From contig JBKBHF010000005.1 of the NCBI GenBank assembly GCA_046297695.1, positions 1 to 64,000 on the forward strand: DNA of 64,000 nucleotides, read 5' to 3'. The translations under genes were made by a program, and so were the position numbers. Below the pieces are notes generated by a model, which saw only the letters and a program-made list of their open reading frames with translations, made no database searches and was not told the DNA's origin. Shown in pieces: positions 8,923 to 18,711 of this stretch. Numbering within the stretch: the first letter of the stretch is position 1; each line of letters opens with the position of its first letter. Source of the DNA: Permianibacter sp046297695 (GTDB taxonomy: Bacteria; Pseudomonadota; Gammaproteobacteria; Enterobacterales; Permianibacteraceae).

Positions 8923-10212
8923 ATGATCGATCCGAAATACCTGCGCGGTGATATTCAAACCGCTGCCGCCAATCTGGCCCGTCGTGGTTATGCGCTGGAT
9001 GTTGCCAAGATCAGCGGGCTCGAAGAGCAGCGCAAGGCCCTGCAAACCAAGATGCAGGATCTGCAGAACCTGCGGAACACCCGCTCCAAGGCGATCGGTC
9101 AGGCCAAGGCCAAGGGTGAGGACGTGGCGCCGCTGATGGCAGAAGTGGCCAAGGTCGGTGACGAGCTGGAACTGGCGAAAGCGGATTTCGAAAAAGTGCA
9201 GGCCGAGATGGATGCCATCCACGCCAGCATTCCGAACCTGCTGCACGAGTCGGTGCCGGATGGCAGCGACTCCGATCAGAACGTCGAAGTGCGTCGTTGG
9301 GGTGAGCCGCGCCAGTTTGATTTTCCGGTGAAGGATCACGTCAGCCTTGGCGAGATTGACGGCGGGCTGGATTTTGCGCTGGCCACCAAGCTGACGGCGT
9401 CGCGTTTCATCGTCATGAAAGGCCAAATCGCCAAACTGCACCGGGCGCTGATCCAGTTCATGCTCGACATCCACAGCGAAGAGCATGGTTATACCGAAGT
9501 CTATGTGCCGTACATGGTCAACGGCGATTCGCTGCGTGGCACCGGCCAGCTGCCGAAATTCAAGGAAGATCTGTTCGCGGTCTCCGGTTCGACCCAGGAC
9601 AACGCCCAGCTCTATCTGATTCCGACCGCGGAAGTGCCGGTCACCAATTTTGTGCGTGACGAGATTCTTGCGGCGGAACAACTGCCGCTGAAATTCTGCG
9701 CGCACACGCCATGCTTCCGCTCGGAAGCCGGTTCATATGGTCGCGACACCCGCGGCCTGATCCGTCAGCACCAGTTCGAGAAGGTCGAAATTGTCCAGAT
9801 CGTCAAGCCGAGCGAATCGTATGAGGCGCTGGAAGCGTTGACCCGTAATGCCGAACGCATTCTGCAGTTGCTCGGCTTGCCATACCGGGTGATGGCGCTG
9901 TGCGCCGGCGATATCGGTTTTGGTTCAGCCAAGACTTACGATCTGGAAGTCTGGTTGCCGGGTCAGAACGCTTATCGCGAGATCTCGTCCTGCTCCAACT
10001 TCGAGGATTTCCAGGCCCGTCGCATGCAGGCGCGCTGGCGCAACCCGGATACAGGCAAGCCGGAACTCGTGCATACCTTGAACGGGTCGGGTTTGGCGGT
10101 TGGTCGCACCTTGGTTGCGGTACTGGAGAACTACCAGAATGCCGATGGCAGCGTCACGGTGCCGGCGATACTGCGGCCGTATTTGCGCGGCTTGGAGAAA
10201 ATCGGCGGTTGA
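8923..10212 (+). CDS. serS: Serine--tRNA ligase
   Basis: Charges tRNA-Ser (and tRNA-Sec) with serine. The 429-residue class II synthetase begins MIDPKYLRGD, followed by the long coiled-coil arm (~30-105) that contacts the tRNA variable arm. Motif 2 is CFRSEAGSYGRDTRGLIRQHQF and motif 3 is the EISSCSNFEDFQARR block with the HTLNGSGLAVGRTL end. I chose the ATG at 8923 by family start; an in-frame ATG three codons upstream is possible. The 157-bp gap before it contains only imperfect hairpins. Confidence 0.97.
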   Translation: MIDPKYLRGDIQTAAANLARRGYALDVAKISGLEEQRKALQTKMQDLQNLRNTRSKAIGQAKAKGEDVAPLMAEVAKVGDELELAKADFEKVQAEMDAIHASIPNLLHESVPDGSDSDQNVEVRRWGEPRQFDFPVKDHVSLGEIDGGLDFALATKLTASRFIVMKGQIAKLHRALIQFMLDIHSEEHGYTEVYVPYMVNGDSLRGTGQLPKFKEDLFAVSGSTQDNAQLYLIPTAEVPVTNFVRDEILAAEQLPLKFCAHTPCFRSEAGSYGRDTRGLIRQHQFEKVEIVQIVKPSESYEALEALTRNAERILQLLGLPYRVMALCAGDIGFGSAKTYDLEVWLPGQNAYREISSCSNFEDFQARRMQARWRNPDTGKPELVHTLNGSGLAVGRTLVAVLENYQNADGSVTVPAILRPYLRGLEKIGG

Positions 10213-10305
10213 AACAGGCAAGGGCATTGAAAGCCATGCGATCCGACCCCAATCTCAGACTTTACCTTTGTGAGCGCCAAGGTCGAGAGACCATGGCGAG
10301 CGGAA

Positions 10306-10617
10306 ATGCTTAGTCAATTGCGGTTGTTGGCCGGTCGTTTGCTGGTATTGGCAATCTATGTCGGTCTGGCCTTCGTAGGAATTGTCATGCTGGTCTGGGG
10401 CTTTGTGTTTGCCCTGGCTGTTGCCGGCGGTTTGCTGCTGCTGTTCCTGTTGATGCGCCTGTTTGGCAAGCGGCCCTCGATGCGCTTCCGCCGCACCGGC
10501 ACGCCGCCGCCCTATGGCGCCGACAGCCGTGGCTCATCGGCCACGGCCACCACCGGGAACCAAACGAGCGCTGAGGTCATCGAATTGCAGCGCCGTGACG
10601 ACGGTAGCTACGAGTGA
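10306..10617 (+). CDS. Small inner-membrane protein of unknown function
   Basis: I do not recognise this 103-residue protein. It has one long or two short hydrophobic helices (residues ~12-50, very Leu/Val/Gly-rich), then a basic stretch (GKRPSMRFRR) and a polar, low-complexity tail ending RRDDGSYE. The ATG at 10306 follows a GAGCGGA sequence; a GTG at 10270 would add 12 residues. It lies 93 bp after serS in the same direction and may be read from the same transcript. Confidence 0.6.
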   Translation: MLSQLRLLAGRLLVLAIYVGLAFVGIVMLVWGFVFALAVAGGLLLLFLLMRLFGKRPSMRFRRTGTPPPYGADSRGSSATATTGNQTSAEVIELQRRDDGSYE

Positions 10618-10709
10618 TTCTGAACATTGGGGTAACCCCGAATAATTGAGCGCAGGGCAGAGCATCCCGTTTTGCCTGCATTGCGCTGGCTGACCCAGGG
10701 AGTGTCGAG

Positions 10710-11081
10710 ATGCAGTGTCCCGTTTGCAAGACGGTCAATCTGGTGATGGCGGATCGGCAAGGTATTGAAATCGATTATTGCCCGCAGTGCCGTGGCGTAT
10801 GGCTGGATCGCGGTGAGCTCGACAAGATCATCGAGCGCAGCGCCGGAGCGCAGATCCCGACACCGGCCGTATCAGCACCGCAACCGCAATACACGCCACC
10901 ACCGATGCAACAACCACCGGTACAAAGTCCGCCGCCTTACCGCGGCGATGATCGGTCGTATTATGAGCGCGATTACAGGCATCATGATCCGCGTCAACAC
11001 GGCCACTACGACAAAGACTATCGTTACGGTCACAAGCGCAAGCGGGAAGGTTTCCTGAGTGATTTGTTCGATTTCGATTGA
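10710..11081 (+). CDS. Zinc-ribbon protein (zf-TFIIB-like domain)
   Basis: A 123-residue protein with an N-terminal zinc ribbon: two CPxC-type knuckles, CPVC at 3-6 and CPQC at ~24-27, then the family signature GVWLDRGELDKI. The middle is proline/glutamine-rich and the C-terminal third is rich in His, Tyr, Arg and Lys before the end LSDLFDFD. This layout matches the widespread zf-TFIIB family, whose role is unknown. It may bind nucleic acid, but that is inference from the ribbon and basic tail. A terminator follows directly. Confidence 0.8.
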   Translation: MQCPVCKTVNLVMADRQGIEIDYCPQCRGVWLDRGELDKIIERSAGAQIPTPAVSAPQPQYTPPPMQQPPVQSPPPYRGDDRSYYERDYRHHDPRQHGHYDKDYRYGHKRKREGFLSDLFDFD

Positions 11082-11090
11082 TGCTTTACG

Positions 11091-11113
11091 CAGCCGGCTC
11101 CGCCGGCTGTTTT
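11091..11113 (+). terminator. Terminator after the zinc-ribbon gene
   Basis: Hairpin CAGCCGG-CTC-CGCCGGCTG followed by TTTTC, 10 bp past the stop codon. Confidence 0.8.
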
Positions 11114-11141
11114 CTTTCCAGTACTTATTTCGGGAATTTAT

Positions 11142-11831
11142 ATGACCGCCGTTACGGCCTCGCGCTACAGCTTTGGCGAAGAGCTGGCCAATGCCATCAC
11201 CCACGGCCTCGGCATTTTGTTGTCTATCATCGGGCTTGCCGTGCTGACCGGTTTTGCCGCCGCCTATGGCGATGCCCGTCATGTGGTCGGCGTCAGTGTG
11301 TTCGGTGCCTCGCTGGTGCTGCTCTACACCTCGTCCACGCTCTATCACAGCATTCCGGCGCCGCGCGCGAAAGAGGTGCTGCGTGCGCTTGATCACTCAT
11401 TCATTTTCATTCTGATTGCCGGCACTTACACGCCGTTCTGTCTGGTCACGCTGCAGGGCGCATGGGGCTGGGGCTTGTTCGCCTTCGTCTGGTCACTGGC
11501 GATCATCGGCATCATTTGCCGGCTCTGGCTTGGCCGCAAATCGGGCTACGTCTCGGTCGCGGTGTACTTGCTGATGGGCTGGTCGGTGGTACCGGCCTTT
11601 GACACCCTGGTGCAAAACATAACTTCAACTGGGTTGTGGTTGATGGTGGCAGGAGGCATCGCCTACACCGGCGGTGTCGTGTTCTACCTTTGGCGCAAAC
11701 TGCCTTATCACCACGCCATCTGGCATGTGTTTGTGCTGGCTGGCAGCGTGCTGCATTTCTTCGCGGTGTTGTTCGGTGTGCTGCCGGATGCCGGTGCGCG
11801 CTTGCTGGAACTCTGCGGTGTCGGCGCCTGA
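11142..11831 (+). CDS. trhA: Hemolysin III-family (PAQR-like) membrane protein
   Basis: Seven-helix inner-membrane protein of 229 residues in the hemolysin III/YqfA group. It keeps the motifs GEELANAITHGLG at the start, TSSTLYHSIPA, LDHSFIFILIAGTYTPF and, near the C-terminus, HAIWHVFVLAGSVLHFFAV. The conserved Ser, Asp and three His residues form a presumed metal site shared with PAQR receptors. The name hemolysin comes from a Bacillus homologue; E. coli YqfA (TrhA) is linked to membrane homeostasis, so haemolytic activity should not be assumed. Confidence 0.9.
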   Translation: MTAVTASRYSFGEELANAITHGLGILLSIIGLAVLTGFAAAYGDARHVVGVSVFGASLVLLYTSSTLYHSIPAPRAKEVLRALDHSFIFILIAGTYTPFCLVTLQGAWGWGLFAFVWSLAIIGIICRLWLGRKSGYVSVAVYLLMGWSVVPAFDTLVQNITSTGLWLMVAGGIAYTGGVVFYLWRKLPYHHAIWHVFVLAGSVLHFFAVLFGVLPDAGARLLELCGVGA

Positions 11832-11875
11832 GTTATCAGCGCCTGAGTTATCAGGTCGTTGACTGAATGTTGTAC

Positions 11876-11903
11876 AAAAGGCCGCATCAGCGGCCTTTTG
11901 TCT
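11876..11903 (+). terminator. Terminator after trhA
   Basis: AAAAGGCCGC-ATCA-GCGGCCTTTT hairpin followed by a T-rich run, between trhA and fumC. Confidence 0.85.
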
Positions 11904-11991
11904 TTTTGACTATGCTGCAGGACGGAAGTTGGAAGACTTCCGCTATCACTCTTTTCTTTCTACGCTGAAGCAGAACGCGCTGGAGCCCGTC

Positions 11992-13380
<1,389 letters not shown>

Positions 13381-13470
13381 TTTTTCTGGATTGATCGAGC
13401 CGCTATGGATTGCTGTTCTGAGTTTGGTTTGGGTGGAGTAGTTGCTTGGGGTTGTGCTGAAGGCGCGGGG

Positions 13471-13566
13471 CGGCAATTACCCCACCCTAGCCCTCCCCTT
13501 GACAGGGGAGGGAACATTCAGCTCCTCCCCCTGTGAAGGGGGAGGTCGGGAGGGGGTAATTGCCGC
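13471..13566. repeat. Large nested inverted repeat after fumC
   Basis: Outer arms GGCAATTACCCC and GGGGTAATTGCC enclose two smaller hairpins, CTCCCCTTGACAGGGGAG and CTCCCCCTGTGAAGGGGGAG. It can fold into a branched structure. It belongs to an interspersed family seen also at 16151, 21320, 37338 and 60504. Confidence 0.75.
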
Positions 13567-13594
13567 GCAGCTCCCTCAGCGCAACTCGATCCTG

Positions 13595-13975
13595 CTAGCT
13601 TAGCGAGCGATTTTTCTGTTCACGCCTGATCCACCAGCGCGCATAGAAGATCATATTCACCACCAACACCACACCAGCGAGCACGTATTGCACGGTTGTT
13701 GTCAGGCCACTCGGATAGACAATCGGCAATAAGTAGTGCTCAACAAATCCACCGGGATAACCGGCTTCGCCGGCAAGGCGGCGGAAATGGTTTTCCCACG
13801 GTGTCAGCGGGCAGACCTTGCCGCTGATCTCAATGCCGATACCCCAGAGCGCAGCCGGCAGGTGCAGCCAGATCAGGCGTGGCCAGCGTGGCAGCAGGGC
13901 GCCGCCAAGCACGACGAAAACGATGAAGCCGAGGTGGATCAGGAAAATGCCATCGGCGAGCACGCGGTCCCACAT
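13595..13975 (-). CDS. DUF2784 membrane protein
   Basis: A 126-residue protein with three to four hydrophobic helices matching the DUF2784 family. Family marks include LADGIFLIHLGFIVFVVLGG near the N-terminus, the WLHLPAALWGIGIEI segment, CPLTPWEN and a loop ending FVEHYLLPIVYP. The function is unknown. It lies 11 bp downstream of dusC on the same strand, so the two are probably co-transcribed. Confidence 0.85.
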   Translation of the reverse strand: MWDRVLADGIFLIHLGFIVFVVLGGALLPRWPRLIWLHLPAALWGIGIEISGKVCPLTPWENHFRRLAGEAGYPGGFVEHYLLPIVYPSGLTTTVQYVLAGVVLVVNMIFYARWWIRREQKNRSLS

Positions 13976-13986
13976 CGGCTGGTTCC

Positions 13987-14931
13987 TCAGGCGGCGGCGC
14001 GGGTTTCAAACAGGATAGTCGCGACGGCTTTCGGATCGTTGTTGGTGCGGATGCGCTGGAACAGCGTTTCCGCTTCCGGATAAATGCGGCGCAGATAGTG
14101 CAGCCATTGCTTCAATCGGCCGGTCTGGTGACGCTGTTCGATATGGAGCTGCAATTGCTGCCAGAAATAATGCAGCAGTGGCTGCAGCGAAGCCCAGCTG
14201 GCGACATCGGCCGTACTGCCGCGGATCATCAGCGCCAGCGCCGGATTGGCGACCATGCCGCGACCGAGCATCACGTCGATGCAGCCGCTTTCGGCGCGGG
14301 CGCGGTGAAAATCTTCCACCGTCCAGATCTCGCCGTTGGCGATCACCGGAATCGACAGTGCTTCGCGAATGGCAGCGATCTTGTCCCAGTAGGCCGGTGG
14401 CCGGTAACCATCCATCTTGGTGCGGGCATGCACGGTCAGTTCTTCGGCTCCGCCGTTTGCCAATGCCTGCGCACAGATCACGGCGTTTTCCGGTGACTCG
14501 TAGCCGAGCCGCATTTTCGCCGTGACCGGAATATTGCGCGGCACCGTAGCCCGCACGGCTTCGACGATGGCGAGCAGCAGCTCCGGTTCTTTCAACAGCA
14601 CGGCACCGCCACGATGGCGGTTCACGGTTTTGGCCGGGCAGCCAAAATTGAGATCGATACCGCAGGCACCAAGCTCGGCAGCACGCGCGGCGTTGTCGGC
14701 GATGCAGATCGGATCGGAGCCGAGCAATTGCACTCGCACCGGAATGCCGGAGACGGTGCGGCTCTCGCGTTGCAATTCCGGCACGATGCGATAAAAACTT
14801 TTCGGCGGCAGCAGTGTGTCGGTCACGCGGATGAATTCGGCGATGCACAAATCGACACCGCCGACGCGGGTCAGCACGTCGCGGAGCAGGTGGTCGAGCA
14901 GGCCCTCCATCGGGGCGAGCAGAATGCGCAT
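13987..14931 (-). CDS. dusC: tRNA-dihydrouridine(16) synthase
   Basis: FMN- and NADPH-dependent enzyme reducing U16 in the tRNA D-loop. The 314-residue protein starts with the Dus signature LLAPMEGLLDHLLRDVLT. It has the catalytic Cys motif DLNFGCPAKTVNRHRGGAVLL near 95-115 and the FMN-phosphate loop VIANGEIWTVEDF with GCIDVMLGRGMVANP. The sequence EFIRVTDTLLP and the C-terminal WLHYLRRIYPEA favour DusC over DusA or DusB. Confidence 0.9.
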   Translation of the reverse strand: MRILLAPMEGLLDHLLRDVLTRVGGVDLCIAEFIRVTDTLLPPKSFYRIVPELQRESRTVSGIPVRVQLLGSDPICIADNAARAAELGACGIDLNFGCPAKTVNRHRGGAVLLKEPELLLAIVEAVRATVPRNIPVTAKMRLGYESPENAVICAQALANGGAEELTVHARTKMDGYRPPAYWDKIAAIREALSIPVIANGEIWTVEDFHRARAESGCIDVMLGRGMVANPALALMIRGSTADVASWASLQPLLHYFWQQLQLHIEQRHQTGRLKQWLHYLRRIYPEAETLFQRIRTNNDPKAVATILFETRAAA

Positions 14932-15016
14932 GGCGGAGCAGGGCAGGGAATGCGGGGCAGGGCGCGCATTCTACTACCGCCCGGCAGCCGGGTGCGAACG
15001 GCCGCTTGTCGACGTA

Positions 15017-15595
15017 TTACGGAAACATCAGCGGTCCGCGATGGTCGCGCAGATCGGTGCTTTCTTCGAGCTCGGCGAGTGGCGTGTCGGTCTTGAGTTT
15101 GCGGTCGTAGGCGCTGATTTCCACCTCCGGGTGATGGCTGCGGATCACCGCGCAAACCGATTCCGCCTGCCAGCGCGGCACATCGATCAAGAGCAGCAAA
15201 TGGCCGTTGTCGATGGCGGCCTGATAGCGCTGAATGCCGCGTTCCGGCACGGAAATGCCAATCAGCGAACTGGCCCAGGCACCGAAGCCGGCGCCCAGTA
15301 CACCCATGCCAAGCACGGCGCCGCCGCCAAGGACCAGACCCATCGGCGGAAACGTCACCGCCGCGATGCCGGCCAGCAGACCGGTGCTGCCACCGAGCGC
15401 GACGCCGCGGGCGATCGCGTGGGTAAAGTCACTGCTGGCGAAGGCGCCAGCCTCGTGCAGATGCGCTGCTTCCAGCGCGTGATGGTCCTTGCCGACGATG
15501 GCAATATTGGCTTCGCCAACGCCGAGCTCGCGCAGCTCATTGACGATACCGGTCGTGGTGTCCAGATCCGGCACCAGAAAATACAGGCGTTTCAT
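15017..15595 (-). CDS. Glycine-rich membrane protein, possible stress protein
   Basis: A 192-residue protein. The N-terminal ~45 residues (RLYFLVPDLDTTTGIVNELRELGVGEANIAIVG) look like the YflT/DUF1269-type fold found in general stress proteins. Residues ~58-115 form a very glycine-rich hydrophobic hairpin, and the rest is a soluble domain with an HHPEVEISAYDR segment. I do not know its role. Related proteins are predicted to bridge a small ligand-like domain to the membrane. Confidence 0.7.
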   Translation of the reverse strand: MKRLYFLVPDLDTTTGIVNELRELGVGEANIAIVGKDHHALEAAHLHEAGAFASSDFTHAIARGVALGGSTGLLAGIAAVTFPPMGLVLGGGAVLGMGVLGAGFGAWASSLIGISVPERGIQRYQAAIDNGHLLLLIDVPRWQAESVCAVIRSHHPEVEISAYDRKLKTDTPLAELEESTDLRDHRGPLMFP

Positions 15596-15779
15596 GTCCG
15601 CACTCCGCCGCAGAGAATGCGCCGATTGTAAGCAGCAGCGACGGTTCGGCCCGCTTTAGCAGCCAAACCGACTTTCCTGCCATCGCGCTTAGCACAGGCG
15701 CTTCTCAACGTCGGCTTGCCGTCACCGCATCCGCTCGCTAAGGTGCCGCCACGCTTTTTTTGCCCGGATGCCACTGCCG

Positions 15780-16094
15780 ATGACCACCCTCGAACGCCTC
15801 GAACAGGCTGTCGCCACCGCCGACCGCGATACCGTCACGCTCTCGCTCGATGACGCCCGCAAACTGCTCGCCGTCGCCAAGGGCCTCGCGGTCGATCCGC
15901 CGGTACGCTACCAGCACTACAAGGGCCCGTACTATCAGCTCATCTGCCACGCCACGTTCGAAGCCGACGAACAGCCGATGACGGTGTACCGGGCGCCAAA
16001 CGGCTCGCTGTGGATCCGCTATCAGTCGGTGTTCGAGGAAATGGTCGACGTCGAAGGCCGGCGCGTGCCGCGGTTCAAGCCGGTGGAGGCGTGA
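15780..16094 (+). CDS. DUF1653 domain protein
   Basis: A protein of 104 residues from the ATG at 15780 (108 from the in-frame ATG at 15768). The C-terminal half fits DUF1653: YQHYKGPYYQLICHATFE, then MTVYRAPNGSLWIRYQSVFEEMV. The N-terminal helix contains a LERLEQAV...SLDDARKLLAVAK segment. DUF1653 proteins are small and cytoplasmic with no established biochemical role. No clear ribosome site separates the two starts. Confidence 0.8.
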   Translation: MTTLERLEQAVATADRDTVTLSLDDARKLLAVAKGLAVDPPVRYQHYKGPYYQLICHATFEADEQPMTVYRAPNGSLWIRYQSVFEEMVDVEGRRVPRFKPVEA

Positions 16095-16150
16095 GCTATC
16101 TGATGGGCGCTGTCAGTCCGGCTGCGCCCAGACACGTATGCGCTTGAGTT

Positions 16151-16173
16151 CCCTCTCCCTTGACGGGAGAGGG
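16151..16173. repeat. Interspersed palindrome
   Basis: CCCTCTCCC-TTGAC-GGGAGAGGG, then GGTGAGGGTG. It has the same design as the elements at 13490, 21320 and 60504 and lies in the gap before the carboxypeptidase gene, in which I see no gene. Confidence 0.65.
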
Positions 16174-16362
16174 CCAGGGTGAGGGTGAACTTCCCGTCCG
16201 CAGCACCGCCGGCAATCGCGCAAGCCCAGCCGACACTGGTCCGATCGGCAATTATTCCCCGACCGCCCGCATTACAAACCCGGCAATCGAATATGCGACA
16301 ATGCCGGCCTTTCGCCGGGCCGGCTTTGGCCCATCCGCTCACCCTCCACCGTGGAGCCTTCC

Positions 16363-17514
16363 GTGACTGCACTGTCCATCAACTGCCTGTTCGACAGCGG
16401 CGCCATCGACGTCGTCAGCCTCAGCAACCCGCAAGACATCCAGCTCAACATCCGCCGCGACAACGCCTCGGAATTCGCCCAGTGGTTCCACTTCCAGCTG
16501 AGCGGCGGCAAAGGCAAAGATCTGAAGCTGCGCTTCACCAACATTGCCGACACCGCCTACCCGCCGGGTTGGGAAAACTATGACGTCGTCGCCAGTTACA
16601 ACCGCGTTGACTGGTTTCGCGTGCCAACGACTTGCGACGGCAAGGAAATGGTCGTCGAATTCCAGCCGGAAGCCGACACCGTCTGGTTCGCCTACTTCGA
16701 ACCGTATTCGTGGGAACGCCACCTCGAACTCATCGGCTTCGCCAACGAATTCGAACATGTCGATGTCCACACCCTTGGCCAGACGCTCGACGGCCGCGAC
16801 ATGACGCTGCTCGAAATCACCAACGCCGAATCGCAACTGCCGCGCGAGCAGAAGAAAAAAATCTGGCTCATCGCCCGCCAACACCCGGGCGAAACCATGG
16901 CCGAATGGTTCGTTGAAGGTTTCCTCGAGCGCTTGCTCGATCCGGATGAGCCGGTCGCCCGCACGCTGCTCGACCACGCCATTTTCTACGTCGTGCCGAA
17001 CATGAACCCGGACGGCTCCGTGCGCGGCAACCTGCGCACCAACGCCGCCGGCGCCAACCTGAACCGCGAATGGCTCGCGCCGACCATGGAGCGCAGCCCG
17101 GAGGTTTTTCTCGTTCGCCAGAAGATGATGGAGATCGGCGTCGACATGTGCCTCGACGCGCACGGCGATGAAAACCTGCCATACAACTTCGTCGCCGGTT
17201 GCGAAGGCATTCCGTCCTATGACGACCGCCACCACAAACTGGAAGAAATGTTCAAAGCCGCCTGGCTCGCCGTCAGCCCGGACTTCCAGGTCGAAAAAGG
17301 CTACGACCGCGACGAACCGGGCAAAGCCAACCTCAGCATGGCCACCAGCTGGGTCGGCGAGCAGTTCAAGTGCCTGTCCTACACCATCGAAATGCCGTTC
17401 AAGGACAACGCCAACCTGCCGGACCCGGATGTGGGCTGGAGCGGGGAGCGCAGCCGGATCTTTGGTGCGTCGGTGTTGAATGCGATTCGGGTGGTGTTGC
17501 CGCATTTGCGGTAA
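16363..17514 (+). CDS. M14-family zinc carboxypeptidase (cytosolic carboxypeptidase-like)
   Basis: A 383-residue peptidase resembling the AGTPBP1/Nna1-like cytosolic carboxypeptidase subgroup. An N-terminal beta-sandwich domain (to ~125) precedes the M14 catalytic domain. Zinc ligands are H174 and E177 in RQHPGE and H267 in DAHGDE; substrate-binding Asn-Arg is in NLNREW and the general-base Glu is E343 in YTIEMPFKDN. There is no signal peptide, so it is likely cytoplasmic. The GTG at 16363 sits six bases after GGAG; a GTG at 16351 has no ribosome site. Eukaryotic relatives trim polyglutamate from tubulin; the bacterial substrate is unknown. Confidence 0.9.
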   Translation: MTALSINCLFDSGAIDVVSLSNPQDIQLNIRRDNASEFAQWFHFQLSGGKGKDLKLRFTNIADTAYPPGWENYDVVASYNRVDWFRVPTTCDGKEMVVEFQPEADTVWFAYFEPYSWERHLELIGFANEFEHVDVHTLGQTLDGRDMTLLEITNAESQLPREQKKKIWLIARQHPGETMAEWFVEGFLERLLDPDEPVARTLLDHAIFYVVPNMNPDGSVRGNLRTNAAGANLNREWLAPTMERSPEVFLVRQKMMEIGVDMCLDAHGDENLPYNFVAGCEGIPSYDDRHHKLEEMFKAAWLAVSPDFQVEKGYDRDEPGKANLSMATSWVGEQFKCLSYTIEMPFKDNANLPDPDVGWSGERSRIFGASVLNAIRVVLPHLR

Positions 17515-17532
17515 GACGTTGTATTGCGCTGC

Positions 17533-17564
17533 ACAAGAATGCCGGCTGTTGCCGGCATTCTTGT
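17533..17564 (+). terminator. Terminator after the M14 carboxypeptidase
   Basis: Perfect hairpin with arms ACAAGAATGCCGGC and its complement around a TGTT loop. Confidence 0.8.
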
Positions 17565-17853
17565 ATGTCGATTGAAGACTTTTGCTTTTTGAAGTCAAAA
17601 TACAGACGAAAAAAACGCCATGACCAGCAGGAACTAAGTGACTGCGTTATTGCGAGCACAGTCTGGCGCTCAATGCCGTTTAGGTGGGAGGAGTCCACCG
17701 ATACCATTGCCCTACAAGTTCCGCATCAACCTGTATTAGACCTGTGAACCGAATCACAGCTTATCTTCATCTATTCTCCAGAATAATCCAGCACTTGAAA
17801 CCTCAGTGCAACTGGAAAGCTATCGAAATTTTCGCCCATTATAAGAAGCTTAA
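17565..17853. other. Non-coding gap opening an AT-rich segment
   Basis: No gene is convincing here. Base composition drops from about 60-65% GC to a clearly AT-richer texture, and this continues to about 19160. It probably contains the promoter of the three small genes that follow. Confidence 0.5.
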
Positions 17854-18054
17854 ATGAAGAAAATGGTGCTTTTGGGGCTATTTACATTGTTCAGCGGCAT
17901 GGTCAACGTATTCGCTGACTCTCCCAAAGGAGATGGAAACGGTGGAGTTTCATGCAAGCCCGCTTGTGGCACGTTTCGATGTGACTCAAGAGCTTGCACA
18001 GCCTGCAACGCTGATGGCTGCGTCATTATTCCACACCGTCAAGCTCAGCAATAA
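17854..18054 (+). CDS. Small secreted cysteine-rich peptide, unknown
   Basis: I do not recognise this 66-residue protein. A clear signal peptide (MKKMVLLGLFTLFSGMVNVFA) leaves a mature part of about 45 residues. Six cysteines fall in the pattern C-x3-C-x4-C-x4-C-x2-C-x4-C between residues ~34 and 56, so a knotted or metal-bound fold is likely after export. An AAGAAG ribosome site precedes the ATG. It lies in an AT-rich segment with codon use unlike its neighbours, which suggests acquisition. It could be a toxin, a metal-binding peptide or a substrate of the nearby CxxC protein; none of these can be chosen from sequence. Confidence 0.65.
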   Translation: MKKMVLLGLFTLFSGMVNVFADSPKGDGNGGVSCKPACGTFRCDSRACTACNADGCVIIPHRQAQQ

Positions 18055-18063
18055 TGCAATCGC

Positions 18064-18084
18064 CCCGGCGTCCCATGCGCCGGG
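18064..18084 (+). terminator. Weak hairpin between small genes
   Basis: CCCGGCG-TCCCATG-CGCCGGG without a good T run. It may attenuate or process the transcript between the cysteine-rich peptide gene and the next gene. Confidence 0.35.
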
Positions 18085-18099
18085 AATTAGAGAAAAGTC

Positions 18100-18708
18100 A
18101 TGAAAAAGAAGAATACTGTTGTTTTTTTAATTTGCGTTGGCATTCCGATAGCAATTCTAACTTGGCCTGTATCCAAGAATATCGAAAGACATGGAGCAAA
18201 CCCCATCCAACCCAAGCCCAACATTACTAACAGCCCCGCAAGCCGACCCGAGACGGGCATTGTAGACTTACAAGATCAAGATAAAGGCGAAAGCCCTCAT
18301 TTGGATGTGAGCAATTTATTGAAGAATGTGGACGAGCCTACCTGGCGAAGGGATCTCGACGAAGGGCTGTATGAATTATCGACTAAGCCAATTTTTAGCA
18401 CCGTACTTGCCTTGGAAGATGTGACATGTAGAAACGATGCTTGTCAAATTTCGGGGAGGATGTACAGCAGTGACCGGGCTGCGTTGAAGCTGTATCAATT
18501 AATGGAAGAAATGAAAGCAAATAATCGGATCGTTGGTGAACAATCGGAACGACATGTCGTGCTGGACAGCCTGACAATGGGCGGAACAGATGCTCCTTTC
18601 AAGTTAAGAATACAGTCTGATGATCCAAAGCTTTACCAGCCCAGTGTCAACCAGGTCTTTGAAGCCTTTGAAGCCTTTGATGCGCAAGAAAAGTCTAAGG
18701 GAAATTAA
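18100..18708 (+). CDS. Membrane-anchored protein, unknown
   Basis: A 202-residue protein with an N-terminal anchor (residues ~6-24, VVFLICVGIPIAILTWPV after a basic start). A polar linker (~25-70) leads to an exported domain (~75-200) with two cysteines in the short motif CRNDAC. I do not recognise the family. Its AT-rich codon use matches the genes on either side. The next gene starts three bases after its stop, so the two are surely co-transcribed and probably act together outside the cytoplasm. Confidence 0.65.
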   Translation: MKKKNTVVFLICVGIPIAILTWPVSKNIERHGANPIQPKPNITNSPASRPETGIVDLQDQDKGESPHLDVSNLLKNVDEPTWRRDLDEGLYELSTKPIFSTVLALEDVTCRNDACQISGRMYSSDRAALKLYQLMEEMKANNRIVGEQSERHVVLDSLTMGGTDAPFKLRIQSDDPKLYQPSVNQVFEAFEAFDAQEKSKGN

Positions 18709-18711
18709 ATT

